Shown: piece by piece, positions 1 through 10,454 of the stretch
How positions within the stretch are numbered: the first letter of the stretch is position 1
Layout of the letters: each line of letters starts with the position of its first letter
NCBI RefSeq assembly: GCF_008180415.1
Contig: NZ_VTEI01000004.1
Location: forward strand, 248,679 to 280,803
Source of the DNA: Rossellomorea vietnamensis
Lineage (GTDB): Bacteria > Bacillota > Bacilli > Bacillales > Bacillaceae_B
Reading direction: 5' to 3'
Length of the DNA: 32,125 nucleotides
Notes under the pieces: generated by a model
Told to the model about the DNA's origin: nothing
Database searches by the model: none
Seen by the model: only the letters and a program-made list of their open reading frames with translations
Program-made: the position numbers and the translations under genes

Positions 1-175
1 GGATGGTAAGATTAGCTGGAAAACGTACCATCAAAATCAGGAATCTGCGTTGAGTTGGCACGATTAGCTGGGAAACGTACCATTAAAAATAGAAATGGGC
101 GTTGGTATGGTACGAATAACTTGGGAGCACACCAATAAAAAGGAAAATGGCCGTTGAGATGGTACAATTACTCAA
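1..175. repeat. 52-bp degenerate tandem repeat with internal dyad
   Basis: Units begin at about 10, 62, 114 and 166, so the period is 52 bp. The second unit opens with GATTAGCTGGGAAACGTACC and the others diverge from it. Where two units meet, GGTACG and CGTACC arms can pair around the GATTAGCTGG segment, so each unit could form a small hairpin. The array extends past the left edge of the window, and its last degraded unit runs up to the ribosome binding site of the next gene. The spacers are as conserved as the arms, which argues against a CRISPR array. Confidence 0.75.
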
Positions 176-194
176 AAAGACTGGAGGTGCCGCC

Positions 195-1673
195 ATGTCA
201 AAGTCTGTCTGTGTCATTGGCGCGGGTGTCGGAGGACTGACCGCCGCTGCTTACTTAGCGAAGGAAGGCTGTAAGGTGACGGTCATTGAAAAATCGACGA
301 CAGTTGGAGGCTCGGCGGGGTGGTATTTCCGGAACGGCCGGAAGTTTCCGACGGGAGCAACCATTGCGTTTGGCTTAGAGGAGCATGGGTTGTTAAAGAC
401 TGTTTTGGATGATCTGTACATCGACCTGCCGGCAGCGGACCTGCTGCATCCGATGGATATTATTTTACCGCAGGAAAAGGTCTCGGTGTATAAAAGCACG
501 GAGCTGTGGGAGGAAGAGCTGAAACGTGCTTTTCATGAGAGAAGCGGGAATGTGTTGAAGTTCTGGAGAGCTCTTCAGAGAATCGGCGATGATGTTCAGG
601 CCGTCACCGAAAGCCGGGTTTCGCTGCCTATCAGAAGGCTCTATGAATTAGGAAATCTGCCGCAGCATGCGTTAAAGCATCCGGCATCAGTCTTGCGCCT
701 TGCCCGGTATGCGCTGTTGTCGGTAGAAGATCTCATGAAAAAGTATGGTCTTCAATCGTATCAGCCGCTGCGCCAGCTTCTGGATGCACAGCTTTTAGAT
801 GCGGTGCAGACGGATGTGACGAAAGCGGCACTGCTTCCATCCAGTTTCGCTTTGACGATTTACCGGAGGGGCAGTTTCGCCATTCAGGATGGGCTCGGCC
901 GGCTTGCGAAAGCATTGGCGAGCCGGGTAAAGGAGCTGGGCGGGGAGGTTGTGAAGGTCTCTCCCGTAGAAAACCTCACTTATGATATAAGCAGGAAGCA
1001 ATGGAATGTCACCAGCCGGAAGCGCACCTCTTCCTTTGATTACATTGTCAATAATTCAGGCATCTCCTTTGGGCCGGGTACCAGCTATGGAGCAGACGAT
1101 GAGTTTTCTTGGGGAGCCTTCAGAGTGGACGCCATTCTTTCTAATGAAGTGAGGCGGGGATCCTTAGAGGGAGTGGAATTTCCCTTTGCTTATCAAATCG
1201 TTCCCCATTTTGACTTCTCTTCGCTGGTCAAGAATACGCATGGACCGGTTTATGCAACTTTTCATAGCACCCAGGACATGAAGGGGAATCTTGTTGAAGG
1301 TGAAGTGACGATGACCGTTTCGCTGCACACGCATCCTAATATCTGGTCGACGTATTCAGAGGAGAAGTACAAGGAACTGAAGGAGCGGCTGAAGGAAGAA
1401 ATTCTGAATGAGATCGATAGAGTCATCCCTGTTAGGAAGAATCTTCTTTTTGCAGAGACAGGAACGCCTTTGACTTATGAGCGCTACATCGGAAAGACGG
1501 CAGTCGGCGGTTTTCCTTTGACAGTGAAAAATGCGGTCCTGAAACCGAAAAGCGTACGTTCTTCCCTGCCGCAATTGTATATTGTCGGAGAGCAGGTGTT
1601 TCCTGGTCCCGGAACGCTGTCGTCGACTCTCAGCGGTTATTATGCTGCTAGGAGTATCATGAAAGAGAGGTGA
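195..1673 (+). CDS. FAD-dependent oxidoreductase, CrtI/phytoene desaturase-like
   Basis: The 492-residue protein opens with a Rossmann FAD-binding motif (VIGAGVGGLTAA, about residues 7-18), followed by a VIEKSTTVGGSAG segment typical of the CrtI/CrtO/prolycopene-isomerase superfamily. The C-terminus carries the second FAD-contact region (LYIVGEQVFPGPGTLSSTLS). Family members desaturate, isomerise or oxidise carotenoids and related isoprenoids using FAD, but no carotenoid genes lie beside it, so the substrate is open. I chose ATG 195 over ATG 147 because GGAGGT lies at 183-188 and the upstream codons come from the tandem repeat. It appears monocistronic, with repeats on both sides and no clear terminator. 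Confidence 0.85.
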   Translation: MSKSVCVIGAGVGGLTAAAYLAKEGCKVTVIEKSTTVGGSAGWYFRNGRKFPTGATIAFGLEEHGLLKTVLDDLYIDLPAADLLHPMDIILPQEKVSVYKSTELWEEELKRAFHERSGNVLKFWRALQRIGDDVQAVTESRVSLPIRRLYELGNLPQHALKHPASVLRLARYALLSVEDLMKKYGLQSYQPLRQLLDAQLLDAVQTDVTKAALLPSSFALTIYRRGSFAIQDGLGRLAKALASRVKELGGEVVKVSPVENLTYDISRKQWNVTSRKRTSSFDYIVNNSGISFGPGTSYGADDEFSWGAFRVDAILSNEVRRGSLEGVEFPFAYQIVPHFDFSSLVKNTHGPVYATFHSTQDMKGNLVEGEVTMTVSLHTHPNIWSTYSEEKYKELKERLKEEILNEIDRVIPVRKNLLFAETGTPLTYERYIGKTAVGGFPLTVKNAVLKPKSVRSSLPQLYIVGEQVFPGPGTLSSTLSGYYAARSIMKER

Positions 1674-1749
1674 ATGGATTTCGCCTCTTCTTTCTTTATA
1701 AGGTAAGAAAGTATAGAATCTTTCGTTCGAAAAATTAGAAAGCGTTTCT

Positions 1750-2045
1750 GAATCCAGCTCCAAGGCCCCAGCGGCTAGCGTACTGCCCATCCTCTCCTTG
1801 CGAATCCAGTTCCGAGGTCCCAACGGCTAGCAAATTTCGGTCTCTCTCCTTGCGATAAGTCATCATCAACTCACTTTGTTCGTTGTGATTCCTTTATCTC
1901 ATACGAGAGCCCTACAATCTGTACGCCGCTGACCGGGACCTCTCCACTTTATAAGATAAGTATCATCGAATCACTTCGTTCTTCGTGATTCCTTTATCTC
2001 ATGCGAGGCGGTACAGTCCGTACGCCGCTGAGCGGGGCCTTTCCG
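1750..2045. repeat. Composite intergenic repeat block
   Basis: Two layers of repetition are visible. A roughly 52-bp unit starting GAATCCAG occurs at 1750 and 1802 and includes CGGCTAGC. A roughly 100-bp unit starts GATAAGT at 1854 and again at 1955, and shares GTGATTCCTTTATCTCAT and GTACGCCGCTGA between copies. The block fills the gap between the CrtI-like gene and aspA. No ORF with a credible ribosome binding site lies in it. Similar repeats are scattered through Bacillaceae intergenic regions, but I cannot name a family. Confidence 0.65.
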
Positions 2046-2054
2046 CTTTTTATT

Positions 2055-2206
2055 GAATCCAGTTCCAGCGCCCTAGGGTCCGTACCCACTGGAACGGACT
2101 TAGCCCCTCGGGATCAAATAACCCCCGGAGAATAAAAGGAAAAACCGCCTTTTTTTCTCCGGGGAACATTTGCCTGTCGGGGCTAAAAGGGGAGCTTGCG
2201 CTTTTT
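2055..2206. repeat. REP/bcr-like palindromic element
   Basis: The element starts with the same GAATCCAGTTCC motif as the block before it. It contains nested inverted repeats: AGCCCC at 2102-2107 pairs with GGGGCT at 2179-2184, and inside these CCCCGGAGAA at 2123-2132 pairs with TTCTCCGGGG at 2155-2164. It ends in GCTTGCGCTTTTTTA. The AGCCCCTCGGG...CTGTCGGGGCT...GCTTGCGCTTTT layout resembles a dispersed palindromic element I recall from several Bacillaceae genomes. Its last bases lie about 95 bp before aspA, so it may sit in or next to the aspA leader. Confidence 0.65.
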
Positions 2207-2300
2207 TAGGTTAGTGAAGCAATGTCAGACATGCTATTATAGAAAAGGATACAAACAGCCATCATATAAAAGAGAGACTAACCAAAGGAGACACAGCCAA

Positions 2301-3731
2301 ATGTCAGTCACAGTAAACAAACACCGAGTGGAACGAGATTTCCTCGGATCTAAAGAAGTACCCGAACATGCTTATTATGGAATTCAGACGCTGCGTGCGG
2401 TGGAGAATTTTCCGATCACAGGCTATAAGATTCACCCGGAATTGATCAAGGCAATGGCCATGGTGAAAAAAGCGGCTGCACAAGCGAATGTGGATGTCGG
2501 CAGGCTTTATTCTGGGATCGGCGAAGCCATCGTGAAAGCGGCGGATGAAATGATCGATGGACAATGGCATGATCAGGTTCTTGTAGATCCAATCCAGGGA
2601 GGCGCCGGGACATCGTTCAACATGAACATTAATGAGATCCTTGCCAACCGTGCACTGGAATTCATGGGAAAAGAGAAAGGGGCGTACGGTCACTGCAGCC
2701 CGAACAGCCATGTCAATATGTCACAATCAACAAATGACGCCTTTCCGACAGCCATGCACATTTCGATCTTGAACCTGCTCGATCAGCTGATTCCGACGAT
2801 GGAAAAGATGCACGAGGCATTCAGTGCTAAAGCCCAGGAATTCAGCCATATCATCAAAATGGGACGCACCCACCTGCAGGACGCAGTTCCGATCAGGCTC
2901 GGCCAGGAATTCGAAGCGTACAGCCGAGTGATTGCAAGAGATATTAAGCGTATAGAGCGGACCAGGGAGCATCTCTATGAGTTGAACATGGGAGCGACGG
3001 CCGTAGGGACAGGCCTCAATGCGTTTCCGAAATATATCGAGCTTGTCGTGCCTTACCTGGCAGAAATCAGCGGCCTTCCGTTCACAGGCGCTGAACATCT
3101 GGTGGATGCTACACAAAACACGGATGCTTACACAGAAGTATCCAGCACGCTGAAGATCTCTATGGTGAATATGTCTAAAATCGCGAATGACCTGCGCTTG
3201 ATGGCTTCAGGACCAAGAGCCGGCCTGGGTGAGATTTCCCTTCCATCAAGGCAGCCGGGTTCATCCATCATGCCTGGAAAAGTGAATCCGGTCATGCCGG
3301 AACTTATAAACCAGGTGGCTTTCCAGGTCATCGGAAATGACCACACCATCTCCATGGCGTCCGAAGCCGGGCAGATGGAATTGAACGTTATGGAGCCTGT
3401 GCTGATCTTCAACCTTCTTCAATCCATCAGCATCATGAACAATGCCTTTGATACGTTTACAGAGAACTGTGTAAAGGGCATCGAGGCAAACGAAGAGAGA
3501 ATGAAGACTTATGTGGAGAAGAGTGTCGGGATCATCACGGCCGTCAACCCGCATATCGGCTACGAAGTCGCTTCACGGATCGCAAGGGAAGCCATCTTGA
3601 ACGGCGAGCCAATCAGAGAGCTGTGCTTGAGGTACGATGTCCTGACGGAAGAAGAGCTTGATTTGATTCTGGATCCTTATGAAATGACGAACCCGGGTAT
3701 TGCGGGAGCGGCTTTGTTTGATAGAGAATAG
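2301..3731 (+). CDS. aspA: Aspartate ammonia-lyase
   Basis: This cytoplasmic enzyme of the fumarase/aspartase superfamily deaminates L-aspartate to fumarate and ammonia. The 476-residue length is normal. The superfamily signature GSSIMPGKVNP spans residues 320-330, and Ser321 corresponds to the mobile-loop serine that acts as the general base in characterised Bacillus aspartases. The N-terminal region (ERDFLGSKEVPEHAYYGIQT) separates aspartase from class II fumarase. ATG 2301 is preferred over the longer ORF start at 2196 because AAAGGAG lies at 2284-2290 with good spacing. There is no adjacent asparaginase gene, unlike the B. subtilis ansAB operon, and a terminator follows directly, so it is probably a single-gene unit. 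Confidence 0.95.
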   Translation: MSVTVNKHRVERDFLGSKEVPEHAYYGIQTLRAVENFPITGYKIHPELIKAMAMVKKAAAQANVDVGRLYSGIGEAIVKAADEMIDGQWHDQVLVDPIQGGAGTSFNMNINEILANRALEFMGKEKGAYGHCSPNSHVNMSQSTNDAFPTAMHISILNLLDQLIPTMEKMHEAFSAKAQEFSHIIKMGRTHLQDAVPIRLGQEFEAYSRVIARDIKRIERTREHLYELNMGATAVGTGLNAFPKYIELVVPYLAEISGLPFTGAEHLVDATQNTDAYTEVSSTLKISMVNMSKIANDLRLMASGPRAGLGEISLPSRQPGSSIMPGKVNPVMPELINQVAFQVIGNDHTISMASEAGQMELNVMEPVLIFNLLQSISIMNNAFDTFTENCVKGIEANEERMKTYVEKSVGIITAVNPHIGYEVASRIAREAILNGEPIRELCLRYDVLTEEELDLILDPYEMTNPGIAGAALFDRE

Positions 3732-3745
3732 GCAGGTACAAAAGT

Positions 3746-3773
3746 GGAGCTGTTTTTCAGCTCTGCTTTTTTT
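3746..3773 (+). terminator. Intrinsic terminator of aspA
   Basis: GAGCTG at 3747-3752 and CAGCTC at 3758-3763 form a stem around a five-T loop, followed by a run of seven T. It starts 14 bp after the aspA stop codon. Confidence 0.85.
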
Positions 3774-3852
3774 ATGGAGAAACCGTCTAAATGGGAAGCC
3801 ATTTTTGAATCAGCAGCATGCCCAGTTGGTTTACTGGGCGGGTAAAAACTAG

Positions 3853-4626
3853 ACTATAGACGCAAAAAAATAAGGGAAGAAAATACTCTTATTTAAAAAA
3901 CAGCATCAAAAACAGCGTAAATAGAGGTAAAAACTTCCCTTATTCACTTAAAAAGCGAGAAAAAAGCGCATTTTTCATTACTTAAGGGAAAAAAGTTCCC
4001 TTATTTATCCGAAATCGAGTTCCTTTTTACAAATAAGGGAACAATATTCCCTTATTTCAGAGAAAGTCACTTCTAGCCTGGAACATGAATTAAAATGCTA
4101 ATAGAACTATTGAATGTAACTATAGACGCAAAAAATAAGGGAAGAAAATACTCTTATTTAAAAAACAGCATCAAAAACAGCGTAAATAGAGGTAAAAACT
4201 TCCCTTATTCACTTAAAAAGCGAGAAAAAAGCGCATTTTTCATTACTTAAGGGAAAAAAGTTCCCTTATTTATCCGAAATCGAGTTCCTTTTTGCAAATA
4301 AGGGAAAAATATTCCCTTATTTTAGAGAGGGTTCACTTCTATCTTGGGACATGAATCAAAATGCTAATAGAACTATTGAATGTAACTATAGACGCAAAAA
4401 ATAAGGGAAGAAAATACCTTTATTTAAAAAACAGCACCAAAAACAGCGTAAATAGAGGTAAAAACTTCCCTTATTCACTTAAAAAGCGAGAAAAAAGCGT
4501 GTTTTTTCCGCCTTAAGGGAAAAAAGTTCTCTTATTTATCCTAAATCGAGTTCCTTTTTGTATTTAAGGGAAAAATATTCCCTTATTACAGAGAAAGTCA
4601 CTTCTAGCCTGGGACATGAATTAAAC
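3853..4626. repeat. Three tandem copies of a 266-bp hairpin-rich repeat
   Basis: Units start with ACTATAGACGC at 3853, 4119 and 4385, an exact 266-bp period, and differ by scattered substitutions. Each unit holds four imperfect palindromes in which AATAAGGGAA (or AATAGAGG) faces TTCCCTTATT across 4-6 bases. Between them lie conserved linkers such as AAAACAGCGTAAATAGAGG and AAGCGAGAAAAAAGCG. No credible ORF is present. The third copy stops at the stop codon of the minus-strand gene to its right. Related copies lie at 10056-10305 (inverted) and 11907-12290. Confidence 0.9.
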
Positions 4627-4628
4627 CC

Positions 4629-5177
4629 TTATTTACCCTTACTTTTTAATAAAACCTTTTCAAGAATAAATTTAATCACGACGGCCTTTAATATATAGAT
4701 TGGCAAGGAATAGGAGTACTTCCAATTGGTTAATTCATAAATATTGATTTTTACAAAGAAAGGTTCAGCTATGTAGGAGTTGAAAAGTGCCATAATGAAA
4801 TTCGCCCATAGAAAGGGCTTCCACTTTGTGAAGTATTGATAAAGCAGCATATGCATTACAGGAAGGACGCTGATATCTATAGGGTTCAGCCGCGGGATAA
4901 TGTTAATGAGTTTAATGGGATAATTCCAGAGATCCAACTCACTTCCAATATCATCTAAATAGATAATAAGGATAGACATTAGCGCCCCAAAGAGCCATAT
5001 TTGCTTGATCCTTCCTTTGTCCACCAGGAACCACCAAGCAATCCAGGGAAGTATAAAGAGGCTCAGTAAAAACCACCATTGGGGAGTCAGAAAATCCTCA
5101 TGAATAAAGTTTTCCAGCCGCAGCTCTGTCAACTGAGTATCAAGTTTATTTATATCGTCTTTGGTTGGGTAGCTCAT
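4629..5177 (-). CDS. CBO0543-type multipass membrane protein
   Basis: The 182-residue protein has a charged N-terminus and then about five hydrophobic segments (starting around WWFLLSLFILPWIAWWFLV). It matches what I recall of the Bacillaceae CBO0543 family, notably LDLWNYPIKL and DISVLPVMHMLLYQYF. Function is unknown. The start is ATG 5177 because AAGGA lies eight bases upstream; the GTG at 5195 would place the ribosome binding site inside the gene. The TAA stop lies in a TAAGGG sequence where the 266-bp repeat array begins, so the repeat may have supplied or replaced the original 3' end. No operon partner is visible. Confidence 0.75.
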   Translation of the reverse strand: MSYPTKDDINKLDTQLTELRLENFIHEDFLTPQWWFLLSLFILPWIAWWFLVDKGRIKQIWLFGALMSILIIYLDDIGSELDLWNYPIKLINIIPRLNPIDISVLPVMHMLLYQYFTKWKPFLWANFIMALFNSYIAEPFFVKINIYELTNWKYSYSLPIYILKAVVIKFILEKVLLKSKGK

Positions 5178-5356
5178 AATAACCGTCCTTATCACAAATA
5201 TACTTCTATTTTCTCCTTAAAGGGGCCGTTATATGTTCGGTTTGGTAAATCAAGATGAAAGAGCGGCAGGGTTCGGTTTGTGCCAGATATTTCAGAGTGT
5301 AAGTTAATGTCGATAGTGAAAATGAGATAAAGAGTTCTGTTTTAGGTGCTCAAACT

Positions 5357-5391
5357 CAAAAAGACTCGTCAATCGACGAGTCTTTTTGTCT
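5357..5391 (-). terminator. Strong terminator between the membrane protein gene and the M29 homologue
   Basis: CAAAAAGACTCGTC at 5357-5370 and its perfect complement at 5375-5388 form a 14-bp stem with a four-base loop. It lies downstream of the minus-strand M29 gene and has A and T tracts in its arms, so it could act in both directions. Confidence 0.85.
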
Positions 5392-5425
5392 GTACAATAA
5401 TTTGCGTTTTTAAGTTGTATTCGAA

Positions 5426-6679
5426 TTAGAATTGAAAATCCCCATCCTTCATCAGCAGGATTTCCGTTTCGCCCTCTTTAATGCCCGTTACTTTCATATC
5501 TTCGGAACCAAAGGTTACATTGACTAACAAAAGTGAAGTATTCATACCCGCTGCCTCCAACTCTTCCTCCGATTGGTCCATGCCATTTTGAATATTGGAG
5601 GGAGAGGCATTTCCGATTCCAATATGACAGGCCGTATTTTCATCAAACAAGGTATTGTAAAAGAGGGTATCCTCCTGAGCAAGAGGAGATTGATTAGAGA
5701 CCAAGGCAATTTCCCCTAGATAATGTGAACCTTCGTCTGTTTCGATGAGATCTTGTAACACGTCTTGTCCCTTGGCGGCGTAGTAGTCGGTAATCCGTCC
5801 ATCTTTGAAAATCAGATAAAAATCATCGATGACACTTCCTCCATAAATAAGAGGTTTAGTACCAACCAATTTGCCATTCACCTTATATTTATGGGGAGCC
5901 GTAAATATTTCTTCCGTAGGAATGTTTGGAAAGAAAGGTATTCCATTTTTATCTTGTACTCCTCCACCGATATAGCGATGGTTTTCAGGCAGGCCGACGA
6001 ATAAATCAGTTCCACGGCTATTTGTAAAATGCAGGGCTTCGAATTGGCTCTCGTTTAAGACTTTTTTGCGGAACTCGAAGTCTCTATTGTGGCTCTCCCA
6101 ATCTTTTATAGGATTTTCTCTGTCTGCCCGAGATCCTTTTAAAATTAATTTCCATAGTGATTGTAAAGCCTCTTCTATACTTAGGCTGGGAAATACTTTA
6201 CCTGCCCATGCAGCGTACGGAACAGCCAGAAGACACCAGCGTATCTGGTGAGATCTAATTTTCGCATGATAATCACTCAACTTGGTACGGGAAGCTTTCT
6301 GAAAACGGCTTATCCTCTCAGAAGAAACATCCTTAAAGACATCTAAGTTTTCAGAAATGATATGAATGTATGCAGCACCTGCATCGTCCCACTCTTTAAA
6401 ACGGGCAGCCTGCCAGTCGGGAAAGTGATCGATGACACGATCTGCTGCATGTAAGTAAAATTCTTTGGCAGACTGTTCATCTGTCCAATCTATAAAAACA
6501 TTGGAAGCTCCTGCCTCGTAGGCTGCCTTTTGGATTAGTCGTGCCAACACAGCATTTTGGATATCACTATGAATAATCAATAATTGATTTTGCTGCAGAT
6601 TTACACCAGCTAGTACAGCAAGTTCTGCATACTTTCTTAACTCTGCTTCACTTATTAATTTATATATTCCTTTACCCAT
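5426..6679 (-). CDS. M29 aminopeptidase homologue with a degraded metal site
   Basis: Length (417 aa) and overall sequence fit the M29 (AmpS/PepS/AmpT) aminopeptidases, cytoplasmic enzymes that use two metal ions. The two Glu-containing segments PTEEIF and GEIALV and the first His (TACHIGIG, His352) are kept. In canonical members the end reads roughly GxxYP and then THVDFMIGS; here the equivalents are GNASPS and LLVNVTFGS. By this alignment the Tyr ligand is Ser359, the second His is Leu385 and the Asp is Asn387. Peptidase activity is therefore doubtful, although the frame is intact and the start is good (AGGGGAG before ATG 6679). A different role, such as binding or scaffolding, is possible. 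The alignment is from memory of the family. Confidence 0.85.
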   Translation of the reverse strand: MGKGIYKLISEAELRKYAELAVLAGVNLQQNQLLIIHSDIQNAVLARLIQKAAYEAGASNVFIDWTDEQSAKEFYLHAADRVIDHFPDWQAARFKEWDDAGAAYIHIISENLDVFKDVSSERISRFQKASRTKLSDYHAKIRSHQIRWCLLAVPYAAWAGKVFPSLSIEEALQSLWKLILKGSRADRENPIKDWESHNRDFEFRKKVLNESQFEALHFTNSRGTDLFVGLPENHRYIGGGVQDKNGIPFFPNIPTEEIFTAPHKYKVNGKLVGTKPLIYGGSVIDDFYLIFKDGRITDYYAAKGQDVLQDLIETDEGSHYLGEIALVSNQSPLAQEDTLFYNTLFDENTACHIGIGNASPSNIQNGMDQSEEELEAAGMNTSLLLVNVTFGSEDMKVTGIKEGETEILLMKDGDFQF

Positions 6680-7235
6680 TTACGATCTCCCCTAAGTTGT
6701 TCTAGTATCACTTTACTACAAAACCGGACCTGCTTAAACTAACTAAACGGCCCCTTTTAATGGACCATCAGTTCTCTTTGTCCACCCTTATTTCACCATA
6801 AGGTAAACTAACGATTTAACAGTAATGGGAATGACACACATTTTTTGATGGGACAATAGCTGTTGTCGTTAAACAAAAAGACCGAAAACGTAATCCTTTA
6901 AAACTGGGCAGATCGCTTTTTTATATACTCGCCTTTGAACGGGATACCAAGTTACTCACCGTTCCAGGAATAAGTTAAAATAACAAAAAATTGAAACAAG
7001 TATCATAAATACTGACCAGGCTGTAATAGTAATGGTAATAGTGTGAGTGCTTATTAAGATTATTTAGTGAATCTTAAGTTAAAAGTAGAGTTTCTTTTCT
7101 TTAAAATTTGCCTTTTTTAATTAACTACATTAGGAAGAAGACGCATACCCCTTAACACAAATAGTGATATATCCTTGAAAAAGCCTGAAATGACAGCCAT
7201 TTTACAGAACAACATTATCAATAAAGTTTATTTAT
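6680..7235. other. Long AT-rich intergenic region with no supported gene
   Basis: This stretch lies between the divergent M29 homologue and katG. I see only short open frames without ribosome binding sites. A minus-strand reading of 7115-7215 gives about 33 codons (FFKDISLFVLRGMRLLP) that might be a gene remnant, but it has no start signal and I could not identify it. Confidence 0.5.
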
Positions 7236-7286
7236 TAATAATCATTATAAATAAGTATTGACTTTTAACTGATAGGTGTTATCATT
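7236..7286 (+). promoter_or_regulatory. katG promoter with PerR-like box
   Basis: TAATAATCATTATAA at 7236-7250 matches the Bacillus PerR operator TTATAATnATTATAA at 13 of 14 defined positions. A candidate sigma-A promoter follows: TTGACT at 7258-7263 and TATCAT at 7280-7285, spacing 16. A second dyad, TGATA-GGTGT-TATCA at 7270-7284, overlaps the -10 region. PerR control of catalase is established in B. subtilis (katA); here it is inferred. Fur and Zur boxes look similar. Confidence 0.75.
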
Positions 7287-7332
7287 TAGGTATACTTACT
7301 TTTTATAAGTTATGAATAGTTAATTTATATGA

Positions 7333-9531
<2,199 letters not shown>

Positions 9532-9553
9532 ACAGTATTCGTGTATGGATTAC

Positions 9554-9590
9554 CATTCTGTGTCTCTCTTTGGAGACGCAGAATGCTTTT
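9554..9590 (+). terminator. Terminator hairpin after katG
   Basis: CATTCTGTGTCTC at 9554-9566 pairs with GAGACGCAGAATG at 9573-9585 with one G-T pair, followed by CTTTT. It lies 22 bp past the katG stop. Confidence 0.8.
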
Positions 9591-9606
9591 CGTCATAGTA
9601 TTTCCC

Positions 9607-9646
9607 GTGGTATTCGTCCATTTGCGGCGGATACCACATTCTTTTT
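9607..9646 (+). terminator. Second hairpin after katG
   Basis: GTGGTAT at 9607-9613 pairs with ATACCAC at 9631-9637, with a partly paired interior, and a T5 run follows at 9642-9646. It probably backs up the preceding terminator. Confidence 0.65.
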
Positions 9647-9758
9647 AAACAGGATGGAATATCATACGCGGAATTCAAATTTTGCAGGTGTTTATCAAGT
9701 TGGAAGGACAAGCTGCCATTGAGAAAATAAAAAAGGTATATGAAAGAGGTAAAAGAAC

Positions 9759-9860
9759 ATGCTGCCTAAAAAAAGCTTATGTCCAACATGCAAAGGACAA
9801 ATCAAAACGCTGAAGCATAGTATCATTTGCGGGTGTGGAAGCAGAATAACCATGAAATAG
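9759..9860 (+). CDS. 33-residue zinc-ribbon-like microprotein
   Basis: The ORF starts at ATG 9759 with AGAGGT eight bases upstream and ends at TAG 9860, giving 33 residues. It is Lys-rich and holds a CPTC pair near the N-terminus (Cys8, Cys11) and a CGC pair later (Cys26, Cys28), a layout that could bind one zinc ion as a knuckle. A terminator hairpin starts eight bases after the stop, so ribosome binding site, ORF and terminator form a complete small unit behind the katG terminators. I know no named homologue, and the function is unknown. Chance occurrence of a short ORF remains possible. Confidence 0.6.
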   Translation: MLPKKSLCPTCKGQIKTLKHSIICGCGSRITMK

Positions 9861-9867
9861 GTTGTAA

Positions 9868-9901
9868 AAGAGAGAAGGGACACCTTGTCTCTTAATTTTT
9901 T
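9868..9901 (+). terminator. Terminator of the microprotein gene
   Basis: AAGAGA at 9868-9873 pairs with TCTCTT at 9888-9893, and inside it AAGG at 9875-9878 pairs with CCTT at 9883-9886 around GACA. A T6 run follows at 9896-9901. Confidence 0.8.
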
Positions 9902-9902
9902 G

Positions 9903-10055
9903 ATCTGTTTCCTAGTTAAATCTGAATCTGGACGTTTACCAATCTAAGCGGTCTGCAGACCCGGAAGAAGCAGCGAATATCAATGATGAAATCACTGGCT
10001 TGGTGATTTGCAGGCCGGCACCATTCCCAGCCCAGTCTAGAAATGATTTGCTCTG
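9903..10055. other. Intergenic stretch with a possible gene remnant
   Basis: The plus strand is open here for about 45 codons (a segment reads SADPEEAANINDEITGL) but has no start codon with a ribosome binding site. It may be a fragment of a lost gene. Nothing else is seen before the hairpin repeat. Confidence 0.35.
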
Positions 10056-10305
10056 AAATAAGGGAAGTTTGTTCCCTTATTTACAAAAAGGAACTCGCTT
10101 TTCGGATAAATAAGGGTACTTTTTTCCCTTAAGGCATGAAAAACGCGTTTTTTTCTCGCTTTTTAAGTGAATAAGGGAAGTTTTTACCTCTATTTACGCT
10201 GTTTTTGTTGCTGTTCCTTAAATAAGGGTAATTTCTTCTCTTATTTTTTGCGTCTATAGTTAAGTTCAATGATTTTATCAGCATTTTCATTTATAGCTTC
10301 TTTGT
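10056..10305 (-). repeat. Inverted, diverged copy of the 266-bp hairpin repeat
   Basis: Read on the minus strand this matches the unit at 3853-4118. GCGTCTATAGTTA at 10251-10263 is the reverse complement of the unit start, the same four palindromes follow in the same order, and the linker containing TCAGCATTTT also matches. It is a single copy in the opposite orientation, upstream of the metN promoter. Confidence 0.85.
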
Positions 10306-10379
10306 TAAGGATCTTCATTAACATGTGACATCGGATCAATAGTCTCTTTTTTCTAAATAAATAGATAAGAGCGGCGTAC

Positions 10380-10408
10380 CTGACACCACTAGCGAATTAA
10401 GCTATAAT
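10380..10408 (+). promoter_or_regulatory. Sigma-A promoter of the methionine transporter genes
   Basis: CTGACA at 10380-10385 and TATAAT at 10403-10408 are 17 bp apart. Only about 45 bases separate the -10 box from the metN start, too few for a SAM (S-box) riboswitch or T-box, both common before methionine transporter operons in Firmicutes. Confidence 0.75.
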
Positions 10409-10454
10409 GGTATGCGTCTTAAATTTACCTTTCACATAAGAAAGGGGTTTTTTT

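Noticed and set aside
3853..4626. Possible CRISPR array in the tandem repeats
   Set aside because: The sequence between the short palindromes is itself conserved from unit to unit, with a 266-bp period, and no cas gene is near.
7115..7215. Possible transposase or other gene remnant on the minus strand before katG
   Set aside because: Only about 33 codons, no start signal, and no match to a family that I could support.
10300..10454. SAM (S-box) riboswitch or T-box before metN
   Set aside because: No S-box or T-box consensus was seen, and the promoter lies only about 45 bases from the start codon.
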